Source: Stutzerimonas stutzeri SDM-LAC
GTDB lineage: Bacteria > Pseudomonadota > Gammaproteobacteria > Pseudomonadales > Pseudomonadaceae
Length of the DNA stretch: 64,000 nt
Direction: 5' to 3'
Assembly (NCBI RefSeq): GCF_000235745.1
Contig: NZ_AGSX01000043.1
Coordinates: 124,001 to 188,000 of the forward strand
Shown here: in pieces, positions 56,939 through 64,000 of the stretch
How the letters are laid out: every line of letters starts with the position of its first letter
Position numbering within the stretch: the first letter of the stretch is position 1
The notes under the pieces: model-generated
What the model was told of the DNA's origin: nothing
Database searches by the model: none
Seen by the model: the letters and a program-made list of their open reading frames with translations, nothing else
Program-made: the position numbers and the translations under genes

Positions 56939-56961
56939 ATAGGAGCCAGCTTGCTGGTGAT
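56939..56961 (+). repeat. Single REP element between waaG and waaP
   Basis: ATAGGAGCCAGCTTGCTGGT followed by GAT is a close copy of the REP motif at 25594 and 28851. It lies 9 bp past the waaG stop, inside what is otherwise a tightly packed operon. Confidence 0.8.
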
Positions 56962-57048
56962 GCGCTTGTGCAGCATCGGGCGGGTTTTAACCTGCCGAAT
57001 GAACCTGATGCTCGCGCCCCAACGGTCCCGTGAGCAATGGGAGGGCGT

Positions 57049-57864
57049 ATGCGCCTGATTCTCTCGGAGCCCTTCAAGACCCTCTGGCAAGGCAAGGACC
57101 CCTTCGTCGAAGTCGAGCGCCTGCAGGGCCAGGTTTACCGCGAGCTCGAAGGCCGGCGAACCCTGCGCACCGAAGTCGACGGGCGCGGTTACTTCGTCAA
57201 GATTCATCGCGGCATCGGCTGGGGTGAAATCGTCAAGAACCTCTCTACCGCCAAGCTGCCGGTACTTGGCGCCGGGCAAGAGTGGCGCGCCATCCAGCGA
57301 CTGCATGAGGTCGGCGTGCCGACAATGACGGCCGTGGCCTACGGTGAGCGTGGCATCAATCCTGCGACGCAGCATTCGTTCATCATCACTGAAGAGCTGG
57401 CGCCAACGGTCAGTCTTGAGGACTTTAGCGCCGACTGGTCGCAAAACCCGCCCGAGCCAAGGCTCAAGTGGGCGCTAATTGATGAGGTGGCGCGCATGAC
57501 TGGCGACATGCACCGTGCCGGCGTGAATCACCGCGACTGCTATATCTGCCACTTTTTGCTTCATACCGACAAGCAAGTTACGGCTGATCATTTTCGTCTT
57601 TCGCTGATCGACCTGCACCGCGCCCAGGCCCGCAGCACCACACCGCCCCGCTGGCGCGACAAAGACCTAGCCGGGGTGTACTTCTCGGCCTTGAATATCG
57701 GCCTGACCCACCGCGACAAGCTGCGCTTCCTAAAGCGGTATTTCCGCAAACCGCTGCGGGATGTACTGCGCGATGAGGCCGCTTTGTTGGCCTGGCTGGC
57801 AGCCAAGGCCGCAAAGCTGCAGACTCGCTATGACCGCAAATACGCGCCGGGTACACAAGGGTGA
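57049..57864 (+). CDS. waaP: LPS heptose I kinase WaaP (RfaP)
   Basis: WaaP phosphorylates heptose I of the LPS core, a modification essential in P. aeruginosa for outer-membrane integrity. ATG 57049 (271 aa) follows GGGAGGG. The kinase-like fold shows the ATP-binding lysine in YFVKIHRGIGWGEIVKN, the catalytic loop NHRDCYICHFL (Asp163) and LSLIDLHRAQ. A 4-bp overlap couples it to the next kinase gene. Confidence 0.95.
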   Translation: MRLILSEPFKTLWQGKDPFVEVERLQGQVYRELEGRRTLRTEVDGRGYFVKIHRGIGWGEIVKNLSTAKLPVLGAGQEWRAIQRLHEVGVPTMTAVAYGERGINPATQHSFIITEELAPTVSLEDFSADWSQNPPEPRLKWALIDEVARMTGDMHRAGVNHRDCYICHFLLHTDKQVTADHFRLSLIDLHRAQARSTTPPRWRDKDLAGVYFSALNIGLTHRDKLRFLKRYFRKPLRDVLRDEAALLAWLAAKAAKLQTRYDRKYAPGTQG

Positions 57865-58598
57865 GTGCGTGGACCGTCGTCCGTTGTGCAGATCCCGAAG
57901 CAATTGAGGCCTTCGGCAGCCTCGAGTCGGTGTTCGCGCTCCGAGGTGAGCCGATTGCCCGGGACCCATTGTCCGAAGTCATCCGGGTCGAGCATGACGG
58001 CCTGCGCTACTACGTCAAGCGTTATTGGGCTGCCGGGAAGGGGTTGCGTCGCTATTTAGGGCGTCCGCGAGTCAAGGCGGAATGGCAGAATCTGAAGCAT
58101 TTCGAGCGCTGGGGGATACCCGTTGCGCCGCTCGTAGCCTGGGGTATGGAGCGTCGCGCCGGCGCGTTTGTGCGAGGGGCGCTGATCACTCTGGAGGTGC
58201 CTAATACCCTGGACATGGCGGCGATCGCGAAAAACGGAGATCCGCGTCTGTCTGATCGAGGCTGGGTTGAGCGCATCAGTCGACAGGTCGCACAGGCGAC
58301 TCGGACCCTGCACGATCACCGTTTTGCTCACAATGACCTGAAGTGGCGGAACCTGCTGGTGAACGATGCTGGCGAGCTTTTTATGATCGATTGTCCATCC
58401 GGTGACTTCTGGTGGGGGCCGTTTCTGCGGCACCGTATCGTCAAGGATCTGGCTTGTCTCGACAAAGTGGCCAAATACCATCTGAGCCGCACCCAGCGGC
58501 TGCGCTTTTACCTGCAGTACCAGCAGCGTCCACGCCTGGTGCCCGGCGATCGCGCCGTTGTCGATCAGGTGCTCAAATATTTCGAGGGACGCGAATGA
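57861..58598 (+). CDS. wapP: LPS core kinase WapP-type
   Basis: A 245-aa kinase-fold protein starting at GTG 57861 that overlaps the waaP stop. Lys53 (YYVKRYW), the catalytic loop AHNDLKWRNLL (Asp159) and the metal-binding Asp177 (FMIDCPSG) are all present. By order it matches PA5008, thought to phosphorylate heptose II of the core. The gene name rests on position. Confidence 0.85.
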   Translation: MSAWTVVRCADPEAIEAFGSLESVFALRGEPIARDPLSEVIRVEHDGLRYYVKRYWAAGKGLRRYLGRPRVKAEWQNLKHFERWGIPVAPLVAWGMERRAGAFVRGALITLEVPNTLDMAAIAKNGDPRLSDRGWVERISRQVAQATRTLHDHRFAHNDLKWRNLLVNDAGELFMIDCPSGDFWWGPFLRHRIVKDLACLDKVAKYHLSRTQRLRFYLQYQQRPRLVPGDRAVVDQVLKYFEGRE

Positions 58599-59347
58599 GC
58601 GAGCATTTTTCCGCGAGCGACAAGGCAATCCTGCAGGTGCGTGGGCTGGATAGCTTCGATGCGCTTTGGGCGCTGCAGCTTGACTCGGTGGATGTACCGA
58701 ACACAGCGCGCGGCGGCTGGAGCAGTGTTTTCCGTCTAGAACTGGGCGAGACGGCCTATTACCTCAAACGTCAGAGTAACTACCTGGCGCATACGCTGCA
58801 CCGCCCGTTCGGCGAGCCGACGTTCGCCTGCGAGTTTCGTAGTATTCAGCGATACCAGCGTCTTGGCATTCCCACGTTGCAGGCGGCGTATTTCGGCGAG
58901 CGGCGCGTCGCCGGCGAGCGGCGGGCGATCCTTCTTACTCGCGCGCTGGATGGCTGGCGGGATCTGCACAGCTGGCTGGACGACTGGCGCGAGCTGGGCA
59001 CGCCGGCACGCAAGACACTTATAGATGCTTGCGCCGAGCTTGCGCGGACCCTGCATCAGGCGGGGCAGCGCCATGGCTGCTTCTATCCCAAGCACATCTT
59101 TCTGCGTCCTGCTGGTGAGCGATTCGAGGCGTGCCTCATCGATCTGGAGAAGACCCGCCCGCTGCTTGGGCGCCGAGATCGAACGCTCGACCTCGAGGCG
59201 CTGACCCGTCGTGCGGCAGTCTGGAGTGAAGGCGAGGTGCGGCAACTGATCGAAACCTATCTTGCACACGATGCCAGAGAGTCGGCTATCGACGCCTGGC
59301 TGGAGAAAATTGCCGGTCGCCGGCAGCGCAAGGCGGGACGCACATGA
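58595..59347 (+). CDS. wapQ: LPS core kinase-like protein, WapQ-type, lacking the catalytic Asp
   Basis: A 250-aa kinase-fold protein; ATG 58595 overlaps the wapP stop, and the longer frame from 58412 lies inside wapP. The N-lobe lysine (YYLKRQSNY) and the DFG-like aspartate (CLIDLEKTR, Asp183) are kept. In the catalytic loop, alignment with WaaP (HRDCYICH against HGCFYPKH) puts Cys162 where the catalytic Asp should be. It may therefore be a pseudokinase, or use another residue. It matches PA5007 by order. Confidence 0.8.
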   Translation: MSEHFSASDKAILQVRGLDSFDALWALQLDSVDVPNTARGGWSSVFRLELGETAYYLKRQSNYLAHTLHRPFGEPTFACEFRSIQRYQRLGIPTLQAAYFGERRVAGERRAILLTRALDGWRDLHSWLDDWRELGTPARKTLIDACAELARTLHQAGQRHGCFYPKHIFLRPAGERFEACLIDLEKTRPLLGRRDRTLDLEALTRRAAVWSEGEVRQLIETYLAHDARESAIDAWLEKIAGRRQRKAGRT

Positions 59348-60765
59348 AGCTGATGGAACTCGCCCATGCCGGTCGTTCGCCGACATTGCCGCTGACGCTG
59401 GCATTGCCCACTGGCGAATTGACGGTGCAACAGTGGCTGCGCGTACTGCCAGGGCAGCGTTATGTCGGCAAGGCGCAGTGGCAAGGCCGCGACGTGTTGG
59501 CCAAGCTGCTGGTCGGAACCAGGGCCGAGCGGCATTTCCAGCGCGAGCGGCGCGGCGCCCGATTGTTGAAGGAACAGGGCATAACTACGCCTGCGCTACT
59601 CGTCGAAAGTTTGGCGGAGGGACAGGGCGGTTGGCTTTTGTTCGACTACCTGGCCGGTGCCGAAAGTCTGGAGCAGGCATGGCGCGCGGTGAAGTGGCAA
59701 CCCATGCTATCCGATGAGCAGCAGGACGTGTTGGGCGCGGCGCTTGGCGCTATTGCACAATTGCATGGCAAGGGGCTGTGGCAGAGCGATCTGCATCTGG
59801 ATAATCTGCTGCGCCATGAGGGAAAGCTGCATCTCATCGACGGTGGCGGTGTGCAGGCGCAAACACCGGGCCAGCCGCTTGATCGCGACAAGGTGTTGGC
59901 GAACCTCGGTGTGTTCTTCGCCCAGTTGCCTGCCAGCCTGGAGCGTCATATCGAGGAATTGCTCGTGCATTACCTGTTGGTCAATGGCGAGCATGCGCTT
60001 CCCCTGGAGGCCCTGCTACGGGAGATTGCCAGCGTGCGGCGCTGGCGGCTGCGCGACTACCTTGGCAAGCTTGGGCGTGATTGCTCTTTGTTCAGCGTGA
60101 GCCGCCGTTCCAGTCAGCTGCGTATCGTACGCCGCGAGGATGAGCCCGTACTACATGAGTTGCTGGCGGCACCGGATGTGGCTGTCGAAGCGGGGCGCGC
60201 GTTGAAGCTGGGCGGTAGTTCGACAGTCGCTTTGGTCGAGCAGGGTGGCCGGCAGCTAGTGGTCAAGCGCTACAACATCAAGGGCCTTGGACACTGGCTA
60301 CGACGTTGCTGGCGCCCGAGCCGTGCCTGGCACAGCTGGGTTGAAGGTAATCGCTTGGCGTTTCTCGATATTGCTACGCCGCGCCCGCTGGCAACGTTGG
60401 AGTTGCGTTGGCTGGGACTGCGCCAACGCAGCTATCTGGTTACCGAGTACGGCGCGGGTGAGGATATCGTTACTCATTTCCGGCCATATCTATCCAGCTC
60501 ACCGCCTGAAGCCGAACTGTTGGCGCTGGATCGACTTTTCGCGTCATTGCTGCACGAGCGTATCAGCCATGGCGACATGAAGGGCACCAATCTTTTGTGG
60601 GAGCAGGGCCGCTGGTCGCTCATCGACCTCGATGCGGTTCAGCAGCACGGCAGCGATGCCAGCTTCGCCCGTGCCTACGCCAAGGATCGTGCAAGATTCC
60701 TGCGTAACTGGCCGACCGACTCGGCGCTCCATCGCCTGCTTAACGAGCGCCTGCCACGACTCTGA
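59344..60765 (+). CDS. Double kinase-domain protein of the LPS core cluster
   Basis: The 473-aa protein contains two kinase-like cores in a row. The first has Lys54 (DVLAKLLVG), Asp149 and Asn154 (SDLHLDNLL) and Asp166 (LIDGGG). The second has Lys308 (LVVKRYN), Asp411 and Asn416 (HGDMKGTNLL) and Asp428 (LIDLDA). Both sets look intact. By order it corresponds to PA5006. The role is probably sugar phosphorylation in the LPS core, but the acceptor is unknown. It overlaps wapQ by 4 bp and closes the kinase run. Confidence 0.85.
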   Translation: MKLMELAHAGRSPTLPLTLALPTGELTVQQWLRVLPGQRYVGKAQWQGRDVLAKLLVGTRAERHFQRERRGARLLKEQGITTPALLVESLAEGQGGWLLFDYLAGAESLEQAWRAVKWQPMLSDEQQDVLGAALGAIAQLHGKGLWQSDLHLDNLLRHEGKLHLIDGGGVQAQTPGQPLDRDKVLANLGVFFAQLPASLERHIEELLVHYLLVNGEHALPLEALLREIASVRRWRLRDYLGKLGRDCSLFSVSRRSSQLRIVRREDEPVLHELLAAPDVAVEAGRALKLGGSSTVALVEQGGRQLVVKRYNIKGLGHWLRRCWRPSRAWHSWVEGNRLAFLDIATPRPLATLELRWLGLRQRSYLVTEYGAGEDIVTHFRPYLSSSPPEAELLALDRLFASLLHERISHGDMKGTNLLWEQGRWSLIDLDAVQQHGSDASFARAYAKDRARFLRNWPTDSALHRLLNERLPRL

Positions 60766-60846
60766 CTGTTCGTTGCACAAGCCTGCGGTTCGTAGCCTGC
60801 GTGAAGTTTCGCTCTATGTCGTGTACGTCCCCCGCGGCGGTGTCGG

Positions 60847-60852
60847 TATAAT
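60847..60852 (+). promoter_or_regulatory. Promoter -10 element of the carbamoyltransferase gene
   Basis: A perfect TATAAT stands in the 174-bp gap, 88 bp before the start codon. A matching -35 box is poor (near 60824). It suggests that the following genes can be transcribed apart from the waa operon. Confidence 0.5.
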
Positions 60853-60939
60853 TGCGCCCTTTATCAGTGATCGCATACAGCGGTCGTGTCCGATATTCCG
60901 TGATAGCCTTGCGCTATTACCTGTTCCAGAGGCCTTCCT

Positions 60940-62694
60940 GTGGCATTGACGATTCTCGGCCTTTCCGGCGCCCTCAGTCATGATCCTTCCGCCGCTCTGT
61001 ACATCGACGGCAAACTGATCGCAGCCGTCGAAGAAGAGCGTTTCGTGCGCGACAAGCATGCCAAGAATCGCATGCCCTACGAGTCGGCCAAGTTCTGTCT
61101 GGAGCAGGCCGGCATCAAGCCGTCCGACGTCGACGTGGTGGCGATTCCTTTCGCGCCCATCAGCATCTTCGAGAAGGCCCGCTGGCACTACGCCAAGCGC
61201 TACTGGTACGCGCCGGATCGCGCGCTAGATGCCATTCTCATGGGCAACCGTCGCTACCACCGTTACAAGAAGCGCATCCAGTGGTGCCTGCAGCAGCTCG
61301 GCTTCGACCTGAAGAAGGTCAAGCTGCAGCCGGTCGAGCATCATCTGGCCCACGCCTCCAGTGCCTACCATTGCTCCGGTTTCACCGAGAAGACCGCCAT
61401 CCTCGGTATCGACGGCAAGGGCGAATACGCCACCACATTCTTCGGCTGGGGCGAGAACGGCAAGATCCACAAAATCAAGGAATTCTACGATCCGGATTCG
61501 CTGGGCGGCCTGTATGGTGCGGTTACCGAGTACCTCGGCTTCGAGATGCTCGACGGCGAGTTCAAGGTCATGGGCATGGCACCTTACGGTGATGCCGCCA
61601 AGTACGACTTTTCTCGTTTGGCGAAATTCGAGAACGGCGAGCTGACCATCAACACCGATTACGCCAACGTTATCGGCTTCCGTCGCTACAAGGAAAACGG
61701 CAAGGGCTACTACTTTTCGCCCAAGCTGATCGACTGGCTCGGCCCCAAGCGCGAAGGCGACATCGCCGACGATCCCTACATCCATTACGCCGCCAGCATG
61801 CAGGCGCTATTCGAGAAGCTGGCGCTGGAGATGATGGACTACTACCTGGGCGACATCATCCGCCAGACCGGCAAGATCGCCTTCGCCGGCGGCTGCGCGC
61901 TGAACGTCAAGCTCAACCAGAAGATCATCGCCCGCCCCGAGGTAAAGGAACTGTTCGTCCAGCCCGCGTCCGGTGATGCTGGCACCGCGGTCGGCGCTGC
62001 CGCCTACGTCTCGCATCAGCGCGGCGTGCCGGTGGAGAAGATGGAGCATGTTTATCTCGGCCCGTCCTATTCCAACGAGGACGTGATTGCCGCCTGCGCC
62101 CGCCACCCTAGCCAGCCGGTGTGGCAGAAGATCGGCGACGTGCCCGAGCGTATCGCCAAGATCATGGTCGATGGCAACCCGGTAGCCTGGTTCCAGGGGC
62201 GTATGGAATTCGGTCCGCGCGCCCTGGGTGGGCGTTCCATCATCGGCTGTCCGAGCATTCCGGGCGTGGCCGACCGCATCAACGAACAGATCAAGTTCCG
62301 CGAACGCTGGCGCCCGTTCTGCCCGTCCATGCTTGATACCGTAGCCGAGCAGATGCTCAAGGTCGACCATCCCAGTCCGTTCATGACCTTCACCTTCGAA
62401 GTCAACGACGAGTGGAAGGAGCGTGTCAGCGAAGTCGTCCACGAAGATGGTACTTCCCGCGCCCAGGTACTCAAGCGCGAATACAACCCGCGCTGGTACG
62501 ACCTGATGCTGGAGCTGGAGAAGCTCACCGGCAACGGCGTCTCGCTTAATACTTCACTCAACCGCCGCGGTGAGCCGATGATCTGCTCGCCGACCGATGC
62601 GCTGAATATGTTCTACGGGTCGGATCTGCAGTATCTGATCATGGAAGATGTTCTGGTGGTGAAGGACGAGAAGAGCGGGTATGACGTCCTCTGA
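60940..62694 (+). CDS. Carbamoyltransferase of LPS core (NodU/CmcH family)
   Basis: A 584-aa enzyme that should transfer carbamoyl from carbamoyl phosphate to a sugar hydroxyl; P. aeruginosa core carries a carbamoyl group on heptose II and the equivalent gene is PA5005 (from memory). GTG 60940 starts MALTILGLSGALSHDPSAAL. The Kae1-like N-terminal domain has the metal-binding histidines in VEHHLAHASSAY, and later FAGGCALNVKLNQ; the C-terminal YrdC-like domain has GRMEFGPRALGGRSI and FRERWRPFCPS. Confidence 0.93.
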   Translation: MALTILGLSGALSHDPSAALYIDGKLIAAVEEERFVRDKHAKNRMPYESAKFCLEQAGIKPSDVDVVAIPFAPISIFEKARWHYAKRYWYAPDRALDAILMGNRRYHRYKKRIQWCLQQLGFDLKKVKLQPVEHHLAHASSAYHCSGFTEKTAILGIDGKGEYATTFFGWGENGKIHKIKEFYDPDSLGGLYGAVTEYLGFEMLDGEFKVMGMAPYGDAAKYDFSRLAKFENGELTINTDYANVIGFRRYKENGKGYYFSPKLIDWLGPKREGDIADDPYIHYAASMQALFEKLALEMMDYYLGDIIRQTGKIAFAGGCALNVKLNQKIIARPEVKELFVQPASGDAGTAVGAAAYVSHQRGVPVEKMEHVYLGPSYSNEDVIAACARHPSQPVWQKIGDVPERIAKIMVDGNPVAWFQGRMEFGPRALGGRSIIGCPSIPGVADRINEQIKFRERWRPFCPSMLDTVAEQMLKVDHPSPFMTFTFEVNDEWKERVSEVVHEDGTSRAQVLKREYNPRWYDLMLELEKLTGNGVSLNTSLNRRGEPMICSPTDALNMFYGSDLQYLIMEDVLVVKDEKSGYDVL

Positions 62695-63601
62695 AGTGCT
62701 GATTAGCGTCGTTATTCCGGCTTACAACTACGCACAGTCTCTGCCGCGTGCAGTGGAGTCGGTGCTGGCGCAGCTGGATGAAGCCTTTGCTGAACTGATC
62801 GTCATCGATGATGGTTCGAGCGACAACACGCCGCAGGTAATCGAAACGTTTTTAGCCCGCCAGCCAGCGCGGTTCCGGACGTTGCGCAAGGATAACGGTG
62901 GGGCGGCGTCGGCACGCAATAGAGGCATCTGCGAAGCCAGGGGGGATTATCTGGTTTTTCTTGATGCTGATGACGAGATGGTCCCAGGGGCGTTGGCAGC
63001 ACTGGTGCAGCACATCGAGCAGCACCCCGAGACGCGTATGGTAATCGGCGGCCACGATGCGGTTTTGAGCGATGGCAAGCACCGCTCATATACCCCTCCC
63101 GCTTTACCGGAGTCGCGTCTGGACAGGCTGCGCGGATACCTGCTGGACAAGCGGATTGCGTTGTCCAACGGAGCCTGCGCCATGCATCGTGAGGTTTTTT
63201 CGCGAGGCAACTACCCAGAGCAGTTTCGCAGTGCGGAAGATATTCCAGTGTTCAGTCAGGTGCTGGCCTTTTACCCGTGTACCGTGCTCGCTCAGCCGCT
63301 GGCAGTGATTCACAAACATGACGACAGTTTGCGTCATCAGTTCATCCACGCAAAAGCGGGCGGGCTGGCCTTGGTTGATGAAGTATTTTCGCCGCTCAGG
63401 TTGGATGAAGAATTTCAAATATTGAAAAAGGAATTTGCTGTGCAGCGATGCCTTTCATTGTTTCGCAGCGCTTATTTGGCAGGTGATGCTGGTGCTGCCA
63501 AGGAGTACTTCCGTATGGCGTTACGGTATGACCGACGCGTACTGTTGAATGTTTCATATGCGCGCAAGGCGCTGCGATTGTGGTTGGGCAGTTGGCAATG
63601 A
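62681..63601 (+). CDS. Glycosyltransferase family 2
   Basis: A 306-aa GT-A enzyme with SVVIPAYNYAQSLPRAVESV, the nucleotide site LIVIDDGSSDNT, ASARNRGICEARGDYLVFLDADDE (DXD-type metal site) and a helical C-terminal tail. It starts 14 bp inside the carbamoyltransferase gene. The last 250 bases become clearly AT-richer than upstream genes. It is probably part of LPS core assembly; donor and acceptor cannot be told. It overlaps the next gene by 4 bp. Confidence 0.9.
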   Translation: MTSSEVLISVVIPAYNYAQSLPRAVESVLAQLDEAFAELIVIDDGSSDNTPQVIETFLARQPARFRTLRKDNGGAASARNRGICEARGDYLVFLDADDEMVPGALAALVQHIEQHPETRMVIGGHDAVLSDGKHRSYTPPALPESRLDRLRGYLLDKRIALSNGACAMHREVFSRGNYPEQFRSAEDIPVFSQVLAFYPCTVLAQPLAVIHKHDDSLRHQFIHAKAGGLALVDEVFSPLRLDEEFQILKKEFAVQRCLSLFRSAYLAGDAGAAKEYFRMALRYDRRVLLNVSYARKALRLWLGSWQ

Positions 63602-64000
63602 CTCGTAAGATCAAAGTTTTACAGCTGCAGAATCGCTATAACGTCAATGCCTCGGATCTTGCCGAGCAGGTAATTCAAGGGTTACCAACGCAGAACTACG
63701 AAGTGACTACTGCCTTTCTGCGTGGCCGACCAGGGCCTCGCGAGCCTGAGAGTCGGGCGGTACGCTCGGTGTACTTCGACTTGAGTAGCGCCTCGACCAA
63801 GGGGCTGCGTCTTAAAGCACTCTGGCTGCTTTACAAGCATTGTCGTGCTCAAGGCTACGATGCGGTCATTGCCCATCGCTTCAAGCCTATAAACATGATG
63901 ATGCTGCTAAATCTCTGCTTGCGCATACCAGCCTGTATCGGCGTCTTGCATGGCCTTGGCGAGTATGATCGCCCTTATCGCCGCTGGGAAAGCCGCGCCT
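63598..64000 (+). CDS. Glycosyltransferase (partial, GT-B type)
   Basis: ATG 63598 opens a frame that runs off the right edge; 134 residues are visible. The pattern KVLQLQNRYNVNASDLAEQV, then YDAVIAHRFKPINMMMLLN and GVLHGLGEYDR fits the acceptor half of a GT4-type glycosyltransferase. It lies where P. aeruginosa has wapH (PA5004), so it may add an outer-core glucose, but the visible part is too short to decide. Confidence 0.75.
   Translation, partial: MTRKIKVLQLQNRYNVNASDLAEQVIQGLPTQNYEVTTAFLRGRPGPREPESRAVRSVYFDLSSASTKGLRLKALWLLYKHCRAQGYDAVIAHRFKPINMMMLLNLCLRIPACIGVLHGLGEYDRPYRRWESRA

Overview
The window looks like chromosome of a high-GC gammaproteobacterium of the Pseudomonas family. From memory, its gene order matches two separate P. 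aeruginosa PAO1 neighbourhoods: PA5023 to PA5004 (selO, mscK-like, cvrA, acyl-CoA dehydrogenase, msrA, dipA, aceF, aceE, glnE, ilvE, waaFCGP, wapPQ, carbamoyltransferase) and PA0500 to PA0508 (bioBFHCD, a small protein, acyl-CoA dehydrogenases). REP-type palindromes of the usual Pseudomonas kind lie in several gaps. A complete zeaxanthin-glucoside cluster points to a yellow-pigmented member, perhaps of the P. stutzeri/xanthomarina (Stutzerimonas) group; that assignment is inference.

Layout. 1-6.7 kb: an orphan type VI secretion module on the minus strand (hcp, vgrG, a VasX/MIX-type effector, and a cut-off AT-rich membrane protein that may be its immunity protein), preceded by a sigma-54 promoter with an IHF site. 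6.9-15.7 kb: selO, a MscK-type channel, a CvrA/NhaP2 antiporter and an acyl-CoA dehydrogenase. 15.8-23.3 kb: carotenoid cluster, with crtE facing away from idi-crtX-crtY-crtI-crtB and crtZ convergent on crtB. 23.4-32.3 kb: nitronate monooxygenase, rlmJ, srkA, comF and the biotin operon bioBFHCD, with a BirA-type operator between comF and bioB. 32.4-40.1 kb: a tiny protein resembling both ends of flagellar rod/hook proteins, then three paralogous acyl-CoA dehydrogenases with a diguanylate cyclase between the first and second; a PsrA-type operator sits on the promoter of the first. 40.1-40.7 kb: a gene-free stretch holding what looks like an unlisted Gac/Rsm regulatory RNA (GacA box, six GGA motifs, terminator). 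40.7-49.5 kb: msrA, dipA (c-di-GMP phosphodiesterase), a small exported protein, aceF and aceE. 49.6-64 kb: glnE, ilvE and the LPS inner-core genes waaF, waaC, waaG, waaP, three further kinase-fold genes, a carbamoyltransferase and two glycosyltransferases, the last cut by the window end.

The genes fall into several working sets. The crt genes would take isopentenyl diphosphate to GGPP, phytoene, lycopene, beta-carotene, zeaxanthin and its glucosides. The bio genes make biotin from a malonyl-ACP ester and appear to be controlled by biotin through BirA. The acyl-CoA dehydrogenases feed beta-oxidation and appear to be controlled by long-chain fatty acid through PsrA. aceEF form the pyruvate dehydrogenase core, with a pair of identical palindromes upstream. 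The waa/wap genes build and phosphorylate the LPS core. The Rsm RNA, a diguanylate cyclase, dipA and the T6SS module belong to processes that the Gac/Rsm system often coordinates in pseudomonads.

The strongest unlisted signals are the Rsm-type RNA, the sigma-54/IHF promoter of hcp, the BirA and PsrA operators, the twin palindromes between aceE and glnE, the flagellin-rod-like micro-protein, and a WapQ-like kinase whose catalytic aspartate is replaced. No tRNA, rRNA, CRISPR array or insertion sequence was recognised.
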